12,511 nt of DNA from JBOHHR01 sp050740975. Lineage in GTDB: Bacteria; Pseudomonadota; Gammaproteobacteria; JBOHHR01. The translations under genes were made by a program, and so were the position numbers. Positions 1 to 6,796 of the stretch are shown one piece after another. The stretch spans positions 1 to 12,511 of the forward strand of contig JBOIEE010000038.1 of assembly GCA_050740975.1 (NCBI GenBank), in the 5' to 3' direction. The notes under the pieces are model-generated. The model was given only the letters and a program-made list of their open reading frames with translations. It had not been told where the DNA came from and did not search any database. Position 1 is the stretch's first letter. Every line of letters starts with the position of its first letter.

Positions 1-138
1 GGCTAGCGGGGATTAAGCCGCTAGGGCGTAGTTGTCGTCGTTGGCAACTATCTTGATTTGCAGTTGGATTTACGAGGTGTGCTGCCCCTCGACATGCTCC
101 TCAGGTTTTGTGACCCGCGTCGAAACCGTGTCGCCCCC
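1..138 (-). ncRNA. ssrA: tmRNA (ssrA), 5' part, cut by the window edge
   Basis: Read on the minus strand, the RNA begins near 138 with GGGGGCGACACGG followed by UUUCGACG, the conserved tmRNA 5' signature (acceptor stem plus the tRNA-like D-arm region). The resume codon GCC is at 45-43, and the reading frame from there encodes ANDDNYALAA and then UAA at 15-13. This is the degradation tag; E. coli has ANDENYALAA, and the Asp variant is known from pseudomonads. A 7-bp helix CUAGCGG/CCGCUAG encloses the tag stop codon, as helix 5 does in other tmRNAs. The tRNA-like 3' half, most pseudoknots and CCA lie outside the window. The RNA acts with SmpB, encoded just upstream on the same strand, to release stalled ribosomes and tag the nascent peptide for proteolysis. 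The exact mature 5' end is inferred. Confidence 0.95.
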
Positions 139-146
139 TTTCGCTT

Positions 147-170
147 CAGATTCTCAGATTCTCAGATTCG
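147..170. repeat. three tandem 8-bp repeats in the ssrA promoter
   Basis: CAGATTCT occurs at 147-154 and 155-162, and CAGATTCG at 163-170, head to tail without spacers. The array covers the proposed -10 and start region of ssrA, so gain or loss of one unit would change the -35 to -10 spacing by 8 bp or alter the leader. The function, if any, is unknown. Confidence 0.85.
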
Positions 171-186
171 ATAGCGATAAGTGCAA
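150..186 (-). promoter_or_regulatory. putative sigma-70 promoter of ssrA
   Basis: On the minus strand TTGCAC (186-181) is separated by 17 nt from GAGAAT (163-158), which matches TATAAT at four positions. Transcription would start near 151, giving a leader of about 12 nt before the tmRNA acceptor stem. A short leader removed by RNase P is normal for tmRNA. A second GAGAAT at 155-150 arises from the local repeat but is badly spaced from the -35. No hairpin-type terminator separates smpB from ssrA, so read-through from smpB is also possible. Confidence 0.5.
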
Positions 187-232
187 AAAAGTTTCTCATG
201 CTTGCTCCGTCTTGTTCGTTCCGTGCTCGGTT

Positions 233-712
233 TTACGCCTTTTTCAGTAGCCGTTGTTTTTCTCTCTGCCAGTCCCTCTCCTTCTCTACGGCACGTTTGT
301 CATAGGCTTTCTTCCCTTTCGCCAGACCGACTTCGAGTTTAGCGCGGCCCCGTTTCCAGTACAAGGCAGTCGCGATCGCCGTGTACCCTTTGCGTTCGGT
401 GGCACCGATAAGCGTTGCGATCTCATCGCCGTGCAAAAGCAGCTTGCGCGAACGCGTGGGGTCGGACTGAATGTGGCTGGATGCGGTGGGCAAGGGGGTT
501 ATCAGGGCGCCAAATAACCACGCCTCGCCGCTCTTTAGCAGCACATAGCTATCCCGAAGCTGCACCCTTCCGGCGCGCAAGCTCTTCACTTCCCAACCTT
601 CTAGCTGCAACCCGGCTTCCATACGCTCTTCGATGAAGTAGTCGTGCTTGGCTTTTTTGTTTACCGCGATGGTGGATGGTGCTGAGGAGCGGGTTTTTGT
701 CTTGGTTGTCAT
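233..712 (-). CDS. smpB: SmpB, tmRNA-binding protein
   Basis: 159 residues, the usual SmpB length (E. coli about 160). SmpB binds the tRNA-like domain of tmRNA, delivers alanyl-tmRNA to stalled ribosomes and places its basic tail in the empty mRNA channel. Visible family features are the N-terminal VNKKAKHDYFIEE segment at about 18-30, GLQLEGWEVKSLRAGRVQLRD in the barrel, HIQSDPTRSRKLLLH near 80-94, ALYWKRGRAKLEVGLAKGKK near 116-135, and a long basic C-terminal tail. The start is ATG at 712; no clear Shine-Dalgarno sequence precedes it. The gene lies immediately upstream of ssrA on the same strand, which supports a joint role, and diverges from ratA. Confidence 0.97.
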   Translation of the reverse strand: MTTKTKTRSSAPSTIAVNKKAKHDYFIEERMEAGLQLEGWEVKSLRAGRVQLRDSYVLLKSGEAWLFGALITPLPTASSHIQSDPTRSRKLLLHGDEIATLIGATERKGYTAIATALYWKRGRAKLEVGLAKGKKAYDKRAVEKERDWQREKQRLLKKA

Positions 713-778
713 GGTCTACAGGGTGCAGTTCGTTGACCACTATAGTAAATTTAAAATTTTAGCGTGCAGCCAAACCCA
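713..778. promoter_or_regulatory. smpB/ratA divergent intergenic region, AT-rich promoter core
   Basis: The stretch 741-761 is almost pure A/T inside a GC-richer region and lies between two divergent genes. It contains TTGACC (733-738), the palindrome ACTATAGT (739-746, a TATAGT -10-like hexamer on both strands) and TAAAAT (752-757). No pair of hexamers has ideal 17-nt spacing, so I call a promoter region without assigning exact -35/-10 elements. Confidence 0.4.
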
Positions 779-1216
779 ATGCCTAGGTTTACACGAAGCG
801 CTATAGTGCCCTACAGCGCTGGCCAAATGTACGATCTGGTAAACGATGTGGAATCGTACCCAAAATTTCTACCGTGGTGTGCATCGGTGCACTTGTTCTA
901 CCAAGACGCCTCTCAGTTAAAGGCCAGCATCTCGCTGGCAAAAGGGGGCATAAAACAGTCTTTTATCACCTTGAACCGCTTGACGCCGCCGCACCGCATC
1001 GATTTGGAACTGGTAGAGGGACCTTTTACCCGACTGTCCGGTGTTTGGCAGTTTGAACCGCTAGGGGAATCCGCCTGCAAGATTTCTCTCGATATGGAGT
1101 TCGAGTTTAAGAGCGGATTGTTGGGTATGGCCTTTCGGAAAGTTTTTGCCGGGGTTGCCGATTCTCTCGTAGACGCTTTTTGCCGTCGCGCCCAGGAATG
1201 CTATGGCAGAAACTGA
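779..1216 (+). CDS. ratA: RatA-like START/polyketide-cyclase family protein
   Basis: 145 residues from ATG 779, starting MPRFTRSAIVPYSAGQMYDL, which lines up with the E. coli RatA/YfjG family (MPQISRTALVPYSAEQMY). An in-frame GTG at 764 would add five residues; neither start has a clear Shine-Dalgarno sequence, so the family alignment decides. The protein is a single START-like lipid-binding fold related to mitochondrial Coq10. Motifs seen are LVNDVESYPKFLPWC, an LVEGPF segment and DMEFEFKSGLLGMAF near the end. E. coli RatA is reported to block 70S ribosome assembly, while Coq10 homologues aid ubiquinone function; the sequence alone does not decide between these. The 3' end overlaps rnfH by 14 bp, so the two are probably translationally coupled. 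Confidence 0.93.
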   Translation: MPRFTRSAIVPYSAGQMYDLVNDVESYPKFLPWCASVHLFYQDASQLKASISLAKGGIKQSFITLNRLTPPHRIDLELVEGPFTRLSGVWQFEPLGESACKISLDMEFEFKSGLLGMAFRKVFAGVADSLVDAFCRRAQECYGRN

Positions 1217-1490
1217 GAGTATTAGCGTCCAGCTCGCCTATGCGCGGGCAGACACAAGCGCGTTGATCACTGTCCGTATTTCGCGCGGAGCGAGCATTGC
1301 GGAAGCGATCGAACGTTCTGGTTTCCTGGAGCGATTTCCGGAAATCGATCTAGCGATCAACCGGGTGGGAGTGTTTGGTCGATTGACCACGCTTACCGCC
1401 TGCGCACGCGCCGGCGACCGGATCGAGATCTACCGTCCGTTGCTGGCCGATCCCAAGGAGATGCGGCGCCGAAGAACGAAGAGTCACTAG
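1203..1490 (+). CDS. rnfH: RnfH (RatB) family ubiquitin-like-fold protein
   Basis: 95 residues, the usual RnfH/UPF0125 length. Family signatures are VQLAYARADTSALITVRI at the start, SIAEAIERSGFLERFPEIDL, then NRVGVFGRLT and AGDRIEIYRPLLADPKEMRRRR. The predicted fold is a small beta-grasp (ThiS/MoaD/ubiquitin-like) domain. The family is named after an Rnf-associated gene, but in this conserved ratA-rnfH pairing its biochemical role is not established. AGGAA at 1194-1198 serves ATG 1203, inside the end of ratA. The basic C-terminus is typical. It converges on bamE with a 61-bp gap that holds only a weak 5-bp inverted repeat (TTCAC/GTGAA, 1492-1508). Confidence 0.93.
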   Translation: MAETESISVQLAYARADTSALITVRISRGASIAEAIERSGFLERFPEIDLAINRVGVFGRLTTLTACARAGDRIEIYRPLLADPKEMRRRRTKSH

Positions 1491-1551
1491 TTTCACTTCG
1501 TCGGTGAACGGCAGGCACGAGTCAAAGCAAGCCTATGAACGAACCACGCCG

Positions 1552-2310
1552 TTAGAGACCGTCGGGGTTTGTCGGGTCCTGATACGGTGGCGAGCCCTCG
1601 TCGTGCTCCGGTTGATCCCCGCCCCCTAAGCCGATGCGCTCTTTTAAGGTTCCGAAAAAGCCTTTCTCGTTCTTGCTTTTGGTCCCCTCCGGCGGGGACG
1701 TTTTGACTTCCTTTTGTTCCTCCAGGCCCACGGCGTTTTTCAATCGCGTCATCAGGCCGGGGCGTTCCTCGCCAGGGACACTAATGGAAACGTCGCGCCG
1801 GGGTTCGACCGCGATAGTCCCTGGAGCGGGCTTGACGTCGCCTTCAACGCGCTGCAGGCGGTCATCTGCAAAAAACAGCGCCACCCGGCGCTGAACGCGA
1901 TCCCCGCCCCCCTTTTGCAAGCTGTAAACGTAATCCCAGCGATCTTGATGAAACGCGTCCATGAGCAACGGCGTACCCATGATGAATCGCACTTTCGCTT
2001 TATCGATTCCGGGCTCGAGCATAGCCAGCATTTCCTGAGTGATTATGTTCCCCTGCTGCACATCGATTTTGTAAACCAAAGGAATTCGTGTCGTTGGCCC
2101 ACAGCCGGCGCCAACCGCCATCGCAAACGCGGCAAATGCCACTATCGATAGGCGCAAAGAGGAGGCTTTGGCGAACTGATCAGCGGCCGTTTGGCCAGCA
2201 GAAGGTGCTGATCCGTTGGTCGACCCCCTGCCTGGGAAAGAACGAGCAGACAGCCGCAGTGCGCCGTACTGAGGAAGGTGATAAAAGCAGTTTTGCAACA
2301 TCTCGTTCAT
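1552..2310 (-). CDS. bamE: BamE (OmlA/SmpA) outer-membrane assembly lipoprotein
   Basis: The core VYKIDVQQGNIITQEML, then KVRFIMGTPLLMDAFHQDRW and DYVYSLQKGGG, is characteristic of BamE, the small lipoprotein of the BAM complex that inserts beta-barrel proteins into the outer membrane. The likely lipidated residue is Cys70 (after VGAG), preceded by a hydrophobic stretch (about residues 54-68). The start is uncertain: ATG 2310 puts 50 extra residues before the signal peptide. An internal TTG at 2157 would give a normal lipoprotein leader (MRLSIVAFAAFAMAVGAG-C), but it has no visible Shine-Dalgarno. After the BamE domain (ending near residue 160) there is a charged, Gly/Pro-rich, low-complexity tail of about 90 residues, longer than in E. 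coli BamE (113 aa). Divergent from fur, as in Pseudomonas. Confidence 0.92.
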   Translation of the reverse strand: MNEMLQNCFYHLPQYGALRLSARSFPGRGSTNGSAPSAGQTAADQFAKASSLRLSIVAFAAFAMAVGAGCGPTTRIPLVYKIDVQQGNIITQEMLAMLEPGIDKAKVRFIMGTPLLMDAFHQDRWDYVYSLQKGGGDRVQRRVALFFADDRLQRVEGDVKPAPGTIAVEPRRDVSISVPGEERPGLMTRLKNAVGLEEQKEVKTSPPEGTKSKNEKGFFGTLKERIGLGGGDQPEHDEGSPPYQDPTNPDGL

Positions 2311-2375
2311 AGCCTATGGTCAACCCGCGGGTCCGATTGGTCTATTTTAGACGAGCCCCTGTTTATTTCTATGCT

Positions 2376-2405
2376 TTAGGCTGAGCTAAGTCCATGGGGT
2401 ATACT
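2376..2405 (+). promoter_or_regulatory. putative fur promoter
   Basis: TATACT at 2400-2405 is a good -10 hexamer. The -35 side (TTAGGC at 2376, 18-nt spacer) is poor. Transcription would start near 2412, about 38 nt before the preferred TTG start of fur. I see no recognisable Fur box (GATAAT-type repeats) between bamE and fur, so autoregulation is not supported by sequence. Confidence 0.4.
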
Positions 2406-2449
2406 AAGCGCGATTGGAGAAATCGGAAAGCGGGATTGGGAGCACCAAC

Positions 2450-2857
2450 TTGGAGTCACAAGACCTCAAAAAGGCAGGGCTGAAAGCGACGCTGCCCAGG
2501 GTGCGTATACTGCAGATCCTGGAGAGTAGCAGGCAGCGCCACATGAGCGCGGAGGATGTGTATCGGGCCGTATTGGAGGCGGGAGAAGAGGTTGGATTGG
2601 CAACGATTTATCGCGTGTTGACCCAGTTTGAGGCAGCCGGGCTGGTCTATCGGCGTCATTTTGCGGAAGGGCATTCGGTTTTCGAGCTGGCCCGTGGTGA
2701 TCATCACGATCACATGGTCTGCTTAAAAACGGGCAAGATCATCGAATTTTGTGATGACGAAATAGAACGGCGGCAGCGTGCGATCGCCCGCGCCCACGGT
2801 TACCAGATAGAAGACCACAGCTTGGTACTTTACGTCCGGCCTATCGAAAAGGGTTAG
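2450..2857 (+). CDS. fur: Fur, ferric uptake regulator
   Basis: 135 residues from TTG 2450 (MESQDLKKAGLKATLPRVRI). This start has GGGAG at 2438-2442 and matches Pseudomonas Fur length (134). An upstream in-frame TTG at 2414 would add 12 residues but sits at the predicted transcription start. The N-terminal winged helix includes VGLATIYRVLTQFEAAG at about 48-64. The metal and dimerisation part has HHDH at 85-88 followed by Cys91, and EFCDDEIE at 99-106. The second Cys of the CxxC structural zinc motif of E. coli Fur is replaced by Thr94, as in Pseudomonas Fur. With Fe(II), Fur represses iron-uptake genes. Its 3' end overlaps the restored recN reading frame tail to tail by 17 bp. Confidence 0.96.
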   Translation: MESQDLKKAGLKATLPRVRILQILESSRQRHMSAEDVYRAVLEAGEEVGLATIYRVLTQFEAAGLVYRRHFAEGHSVFELARGDHHDHMVCLKTGKIIEFCDDEIERRQRAIARAHGYQIEDHSLVLYVRPIEKG

Positions 2858-4534
2858 CACCCGCTCGCTCTTCGCTGCCAAGCAGCATCTCCCGGGCGTG
2901 CGCGAGCGTTTGTTGGGTGATCTGTATCCACCCAACATGCGCGCGATTTCCCCGATCCGCAACTCCAGATCCAACACGCTGGCAACCGTCTGGGTAGCCT
3001 CCCCATTTATGCGCTTAGTGACACCCACGTGATGGTGCCCTTCTGCGGCGACCTGCGGTAAATGGGTTACACACAAGACCTGTCGGTGCTCTCCGAGCTG
3101 ACGCAGAAGTCGCCCCACGATTTGTGCGGTACTGCCTCCTATGCCCGCATCCACTTCGTCAAAAATCAGCGTGCCGATCCCGTGCTTGCGTACAGCAACC
3201 ACTTGCAACGCTAATCCGATGCGCGACAGCTCGCCTCCAGAGGCGCTGTGGCGCAGCGGCAGCGGCGCTTGCCCTGGGCTCGTAGCGATCAGAAACTCAA
3301 CCGTATCCATGCCTTCTGGTGATGGCGCATCGCTGTCTACGGGCGTAACGCGGACAATTAATTCGGCATCTCGCATGCCTAGGTGTTGAAAATGCTCGCT
3401 GCAAGCGATGGCCAGTTCCTTTGCGTGCTGCGCTCGGCTCGCGCTTAATTGAGCGGCTAGATAGTGGAATCGTTGGAGGAGGTGGCTTTGGCTCTGTATT
3501 AGTTCCGCGCGTTTCGATTCTGCCTCGAAGCGCACACTCAAACGCTGTTTTAGCTCTGCGAGGGTCTGAGCTAAGTTCTGGACAGTGGTGTGGTTTTTGC
3601 GCGCAAGGTCATGCAAAGCAGACAGTTGGCGCTCGATCTGAGCCAAGCGCTCTGGGTCTGGTTCTAATTCGTGTAGGTGGTGCCGGAGCTCAGTACCTGC
3701 TTCCTCAAGCTGAATCGCAGCGTTTTCAAGTAACTCAACTGCGGAATTGATCTTAGGTTGTAGCGTTTGCAGTCGACGCAGTTCTTTTAGCGTGTCGCGA
3801 AGTTTATCTGTCACCCCCGCCTCGGCCTCCAGGAGGGTGAGCGCGCGTTGACCTTGGGTAAGAATAAGGTTCACATTGGCGAGAGTTTTGTGTTCTTGCT
3901 CTAGGGCTTGAAGCTGTTCCGCTGGTACCACAGTCGCTTCTAATTCGTCGATTTCGTGACTCAAGGTGTCTGAGCGGCGGGCATCTTCCGGGTCCGCTTT
4001 GTCCAGCTCTGCAAGGGCGGAAGTACGCACTGACCATTCGCGATAGGTCTTTTTGGTATCATCCAAAAGCGGCCCATGGTGGGCGAAATCATCCAGCAAC
4101 TGCCGTTGAGCGGCTGGTTGAAGCAGGGAATAGTGGGCGTGCTGGCCGTGGATGTCGACCAACCGCTCACCGAGGGTTTGCAGGGCCCGCAACGGTACCG
4201 GAAGCCCATTGACATAGGCTCTCGATCGTCCATCGACGCTCAGCTGGCGCCTCAGTATGCATTCATCCTCCGCACATTCAATGCCGTTGGTTGCGAGCAG
4301 TTGTTTCACCGCAGGATCGTCTCGGATGTCGAATATCGCCGCGATATCGGCATCAGGGCAGCCCTGGCGAATGGCGGTAGGTCGTGCTCTGTCTCCCAGC
4401 ACCAATCCCACAGCCTCGATGAGGATCGATTTCCCTGCCCCGGTTTCACCCGTGAACACGGTCATACCCTCCAGCAAGCGCAGTTCCATCTGCTCCACGA
4501 CCGCGAAATTACGGATGTGAAGCTCCCTCAACAC
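2841..4534 (-). CDS. recN: RecN DNA repair ATPase, frameshifted near the 3' end
   Basis: SMC-like ATPase acting in double-strand-break repair. Seen in order: GTG start at 4534 (MLRELHIRNFAVVEQ), Walker A GETGAGKS at residues 29-36, long coiled-coil arms in the middle (rich in Leu, Glu, Gln), ABC signature SGGELSRIGLAL and Walker B LIFDEVDAGIGG. Up to ARMLGG (about residue 535) the frame is intact. After GGTGG (2932-2928) the frame then carries an unrelated tail to 2723. The next frame instead reads IQITQQTLAHAREMLLGSE, the expected RecN C-terminus, and stops at 2841. One added base restores 564 residues (E. coli 553). Sequencing error or a real late mutation are both possible; all ATPase motifs are upstream. 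It starts 3 nt after nadK, so the two form an operon. Confidence 0.93.
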
Positions 4535-4537
4535 GGT

Positions 4538-5416
4538 TCACCCCCAATTCAATTTGGCGCGCAAGGTCGCGTAATAGTCGTGATTGGCGGGATGAATCAA
4601 GTGAATATGGTGGTCACTGTGCTCCACGATTACGCGGTCTTGGGGAGCGAGGTCAAATCCCTTATCGCCATCGCAGGTCAGTCTCGCCTGCCCAACTTGC
4701 TCCGTTCCCACGACGATCTCGATGCGGCTGTTTCCGGCAACAACGATGGGCCGGTTGCTCAGGGTGTGCGGACAAACCGGCACCAGCAGTATGGCGTCCA
4801 AAGAAGGGTGCAGAATCGGCCCTCCGCCCGAAAGGGCATAGGCGGTCGATCCGGTTGGGGTAGCGATGATGATCCCGTCGGAGCGCTGACTGTGAACGAA
4901 GGTGCCGTTGATATGGGTATCCAATCGGATCAGTCGTGCGATGTTCCAATGATGGATAACAGCATCGTTGACGGCATCGTATTGGGCTACAGTCTGCGCG
5001 TCCCGCAATACGGTGCAGCGCAGCACAGTGCGTTTCTCGTCGATGTAATGACCATCGAGTATAGCCCCCAGGCGCTCGTTGACCTCTTCCGGAGAGACGT
5101 CTGCCAGGAACCCGAGCTTTCCGAGATTGATTCCGAGCAGTCGCACCTCATAGTCAAAACGCATATGGGCGGCGTGGAGTAGTGTTCCGTCGCCCCCGAT
5201 GGTGATAAAAAGCTCACACCTATTTTCCCGATCGCTGGATCCAAGCTCCGAATGGCGTACCTGAAGAATGTCGGCGCAGGTATCATCGAGCGCGATATCG
5301 ACTCCGCGCCAACGAAGCAGCTTAAACAAAGCGGGAAGGATCGTCCCCACGCGCCGGTCATTCGGTTTCGCAATGAGCCCAACCCGCTTAAAGGCAGGAG
5401 TTGCAGAAGCGGCCAT
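4538..5416 (-). CDS. nadK: NAD kinase
   Basis: 292 residues, matching E. coli NadK. It phosphorylates NAD to NADP with ATP in the cytosol. Diagnostic motifs are the GGDGT signature at 74-78, GINLGKLGFL at 95-104, DGHYIDEKR near 121-129, the Asn-Asp pair 150-151 (NDAVIH) that holds the nicotinamide ribose and adenine side, and TPTGSTAYALSGGGP at 186-200. ATG 5416 is chosen because the protein then starts eight residues before the first beta strand (KRVGLIAKPND); no Shine-Dalgarno sequence is obvious before it. recN follows 3 nt after the stop. The nadK-recN pairing is also seen in E. coli. The gene is divergent from hrcA. Confidence 0.97.
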   Translation of the reverse strand: MAASATPAFKRVGLIAKPNDRRVGTILPALFKLLRWRGVDIALDDTCADILQVRHSELGSSDRENRCELFITIGGDGTLLHAAHMRFDYEVRLLGINLGKLGFLADVSPEEVNERLGAILDGHYIDEKRTVLRCTVLRDAQTVAQYDAVNDAVIHHWNIARLIRLDTHINGTFVHSQRSDGIIIATPTGSTAYALSGGGPILHPSLDAILLVPVCPHTLSNRPIVVAGNSRIEIVVGTEQVGQARLTCDGDKGFDLAPQDRVIVEHSDHHIHLIHPANHDYYATLRAKLNWG

Positions 5417-5438
5417 TTTTGCAAATTAGCATTTTCGC

Positions 5439-5471
5439 CTATAGGAGCCAACAGCTGTTTTGGGGTAACAT
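5439..5471 (-). other. possible 10-codon leader ORF upstream of nadK
   Basis: On the minus strand, AGGAG at 5480-5476 precedes ATG 5471, followed by codons for MLPQNSCWLL and a TAG at 5441-5439, 22 nt before the nadK start. The ribosome-binding site is better than that of nadK itself. No attenuator hairpin or regulatory codon run is visible and chance is a reasonable explanation. Confidence 0.2.
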
Positions 5472-5505
5472 TTTTCTCCTGTGGGCGCTCGTTCACCTGT
5501 GGAGC

Positions 5506-5535
5506 TTCTGGCTCCATAAGCGGGAGGAGTATAAT
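5506..5535 (+). promoter_or_regulatory. putative sigma-70 promoter for hrcA
   Basis: TATAAT at 5530-5535 is a perfect -10 hexamer; the -35 candidate TTCTGG (5506-5511, 18-nt spacer) is weak. The transcript would have a leader of about 90 nt before hrcA. A 6-bp inverted repeat, TGGAGC/GCTCCA (5500-5516), overlaps the -35. A second weak candidate starts at TTGACC 5561. The 214-bp spacer also holds the 8-bp palindrome GCTTAAGC (5552-5559). No consensus CIRCE (TTAGCACTC-N9-GAGTGCTAA) is present. Confidence 0.35.
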
Positions 5536-5630
5536 TGATTTATTGGAGGTTGCTTAAGCTTTGACCAGATGCGCACCAGAGTATCCTTATTCAAGGTTGT
5601 TTCGGTGAATCGCTAGACAGAGATCGCGCC

Positions 5631-6704
5631 ATGATTAAGGGCAAAATCCGCATAAAAGGAGGGGCTGTTTGGGGTCTCGATAAGCGTTCCCAGCATCTGC
5701 TTAAAATCCTAGTGGAACGGTATATTGCAGAAGGCCAACCGCTCGGCTCGCGCACCCTGGCGCGGTACGCAAAACTTGAGCTGAGCCCGGCCACGATCCG
5801 TAATGTGATGGCCGATTTAGAAGACATGGGCTTAGTGTGTTCCCCGCATACCTCGGCTGGCCGCATGCCTACCAACTTGGGGTACCGATTCTTTGTTGAT
5901 TCCTTACTTAGGGTAACAGATCTGCGCGAGCGGGAGGTGGAGCGACTCGCTTACAATTTGGGATCGGAACCGGACATTAAAGGCGTGGTGAGGAAGACAT
6001 CCAGCGTGTTGTCCGAGTTTACTCGCCTGGTTAGTGTCGTCATGGTGCCGCGGAAAAATAACCGGGCCTTAGGGCATGTCGAGTTTTTGCCTTTATCAGG
6101 CAAAAGGGTGCTGCTTATTTTGGTTTTGAGTAACGATGACATTGAAAACCGCATTATTAAAACAGACCGGGAGTATACCCGGATTGAATTGGAACAGGCG
6201 GCGAATTATATCAACCAGACCTTTAGCGGCCGTGATTTGGGATCCATCCGCTCGGGTGTTCTGCAAGAAATGAGCGCCGTACGCCATGAGCTTGATCGCC
6301 TGATGCAAACCGTCATTGAAATGGCGGAAAGGGCGTTTGGGGCCGCCGAGGACGACGAAGATGATTATGTGTTGGCTGGCGAGACTCACTTGATGGGGGC
6401 AAGCGAACTTTCGGACATCGAAATGTTGCGCCGCTTGTTCGAGGCCTTCAATCAGAAGCGTGATATACTTCATCTTCTCGATCAGGCGCTTAAAGCGAGC
6501 GGTGTGCAAATATTTATCGGGGAAGAGCTCGGTTACGAAGCTCTGGGAGGGTGCAGTGCAGTTACTTCTACCTACGAATCGAACGGCGCTGTGCTCGGCG
6601 TGCTTGCCGTCATTGGGCCGACTCGCATGCCCTATCAGCGGGTGATTCCCATTGTTGACCTCGCTGCGAAGGCCTTGGGATCGGCCTTGAAATCTTTTCA
6701 CTAG
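5631..6704 (+). CDS. hrcA: HrcA heat-shock transcriptional repressor
   Basis: 357 residues, normal for HrcA. HrcA represses dnaK and groE operons by binding the CIRCE inverted repeat and needs GroEL to stay folded. Seen in order: N-terminal winged helix with LLKILVERYIAEGQPLGSRT, the recognition region LSPATIRNVMADLEDMG and PHTSAGRMPTNLGYRFFVDS, a central GAF-like domain, an acidic insert (GAAEDDEDDYVLAGE), and the C-terminal IGEELGYEALGGCSAVTSTY, PTRMPYQRVIPIVD and AAKALGSAL segments. ATG 5631 has only a weak Shine-Dalgarno (GAGAT). A strong AAAGGAGGGG lies inside the gene at about 5656-5665, but no in-frame start follows it. The 12-13 residues before GLDKRSQ are not conserved in the family. 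First gene of the hrcA-grpE-dnaK-dnaJ cluster. Confidence 0.96.
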   Translation: MIKGKIRIKGGAVWGLDKRSQHLLKILVERYIAEGQPLGSRTLARYAKLELSPATIRNVMADLEDMGLVCSPHTSAGRMPTNLGYRFFVDSLLRVTDLREREVERLAYNLGSEPDIKGVVRKTSSVLSEFTRLVSVVMVPRKNNRALGHVEFLPLSGKRVLLILVLSNDDIENRIIKTDREYTRIELEQAANYINQTFSGRDLGSIRSGVLQEMSAVRHELDRLMQTVIEMAERAFGAAEDDEDDYVLAGETHLMGASELSDIEMLRRLFEAFNQKRDILHLLDQALKASGVQIFIGEELGYEALGGCSAVTSTYESNGAVLGVLAVIGPTRMPYQRVIPIVDLAAKALGSALKSFH

Positions 6705-6713
6705 ACCTTAGAT
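6686..6713 (+). promoter_or_regulatory. possible sigma-32 heat-shock promoter for grpE
   Basis: CTTGAAA at 6686-6692, inside the last codons of hrcA, is a perfect sigma-32 -35 element. After a 13-nt spacer CCTTAGAT (6706-6713) is a poor match to CCCCATNT. The position and spacing mirror the much better dnaK promoter at the end of grpE, but the -35 could be chance (Leu-Lys codons). The 92-bp spacer after hrcA otherwise shows only AGGGA near 6785, the probable Shine-Dalgarno of grpE. Confidence 0.35.
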
Positions 6714-6796
6714 CAATCAGAACAGTATCTCGTCCCGTGACAGGGAGGGGTACAAGCCAGATGGTTGTGCTTTAACGGACGGCGAGGGACACGAGC

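Noticed and set aside
1491..1551. Bidirectional terminator between rnfH and bamE
   Set aside because: Only a 5-bp TTCAC/GTGAA stem and no T or A tract on either side.
2311..2449. Fur box for autoregulation between bamE and fur
   Set aside because: No GATAAT-like repeat array is present; the TTAG/CTAA pair near 2376-2389 is only a 4-bp inverted repeat.
4076..5182. 368-codon open frame on the plus strand across nadK and the 5' part of recN
   Set aside because: It is antisense to two clearly recognised genes, has no family resemblance and no start context; a shadow of the minus-strand codon pattern.
5426..5452. TTAGCATTT...GGAGCCAAC as a possible CIRCE element before hrcA
   Set aside because: Only the first six bases of the left half match; the right half does not pair with it or match GAGTGCTAA.
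5655..5680. Alternative hrcA start after the strong AAAGGAGGGG inside the gene
   Set aside because: No in-frame ATG, GTG or TTG lies at a workable distance; TTG 5669 in another frame meets a stop within five codons.
6096..6701. 201-codon minus-strand open frame opposite hrcA
   Set aside because: Antisense shadow of hrcA without recognisable protein features.
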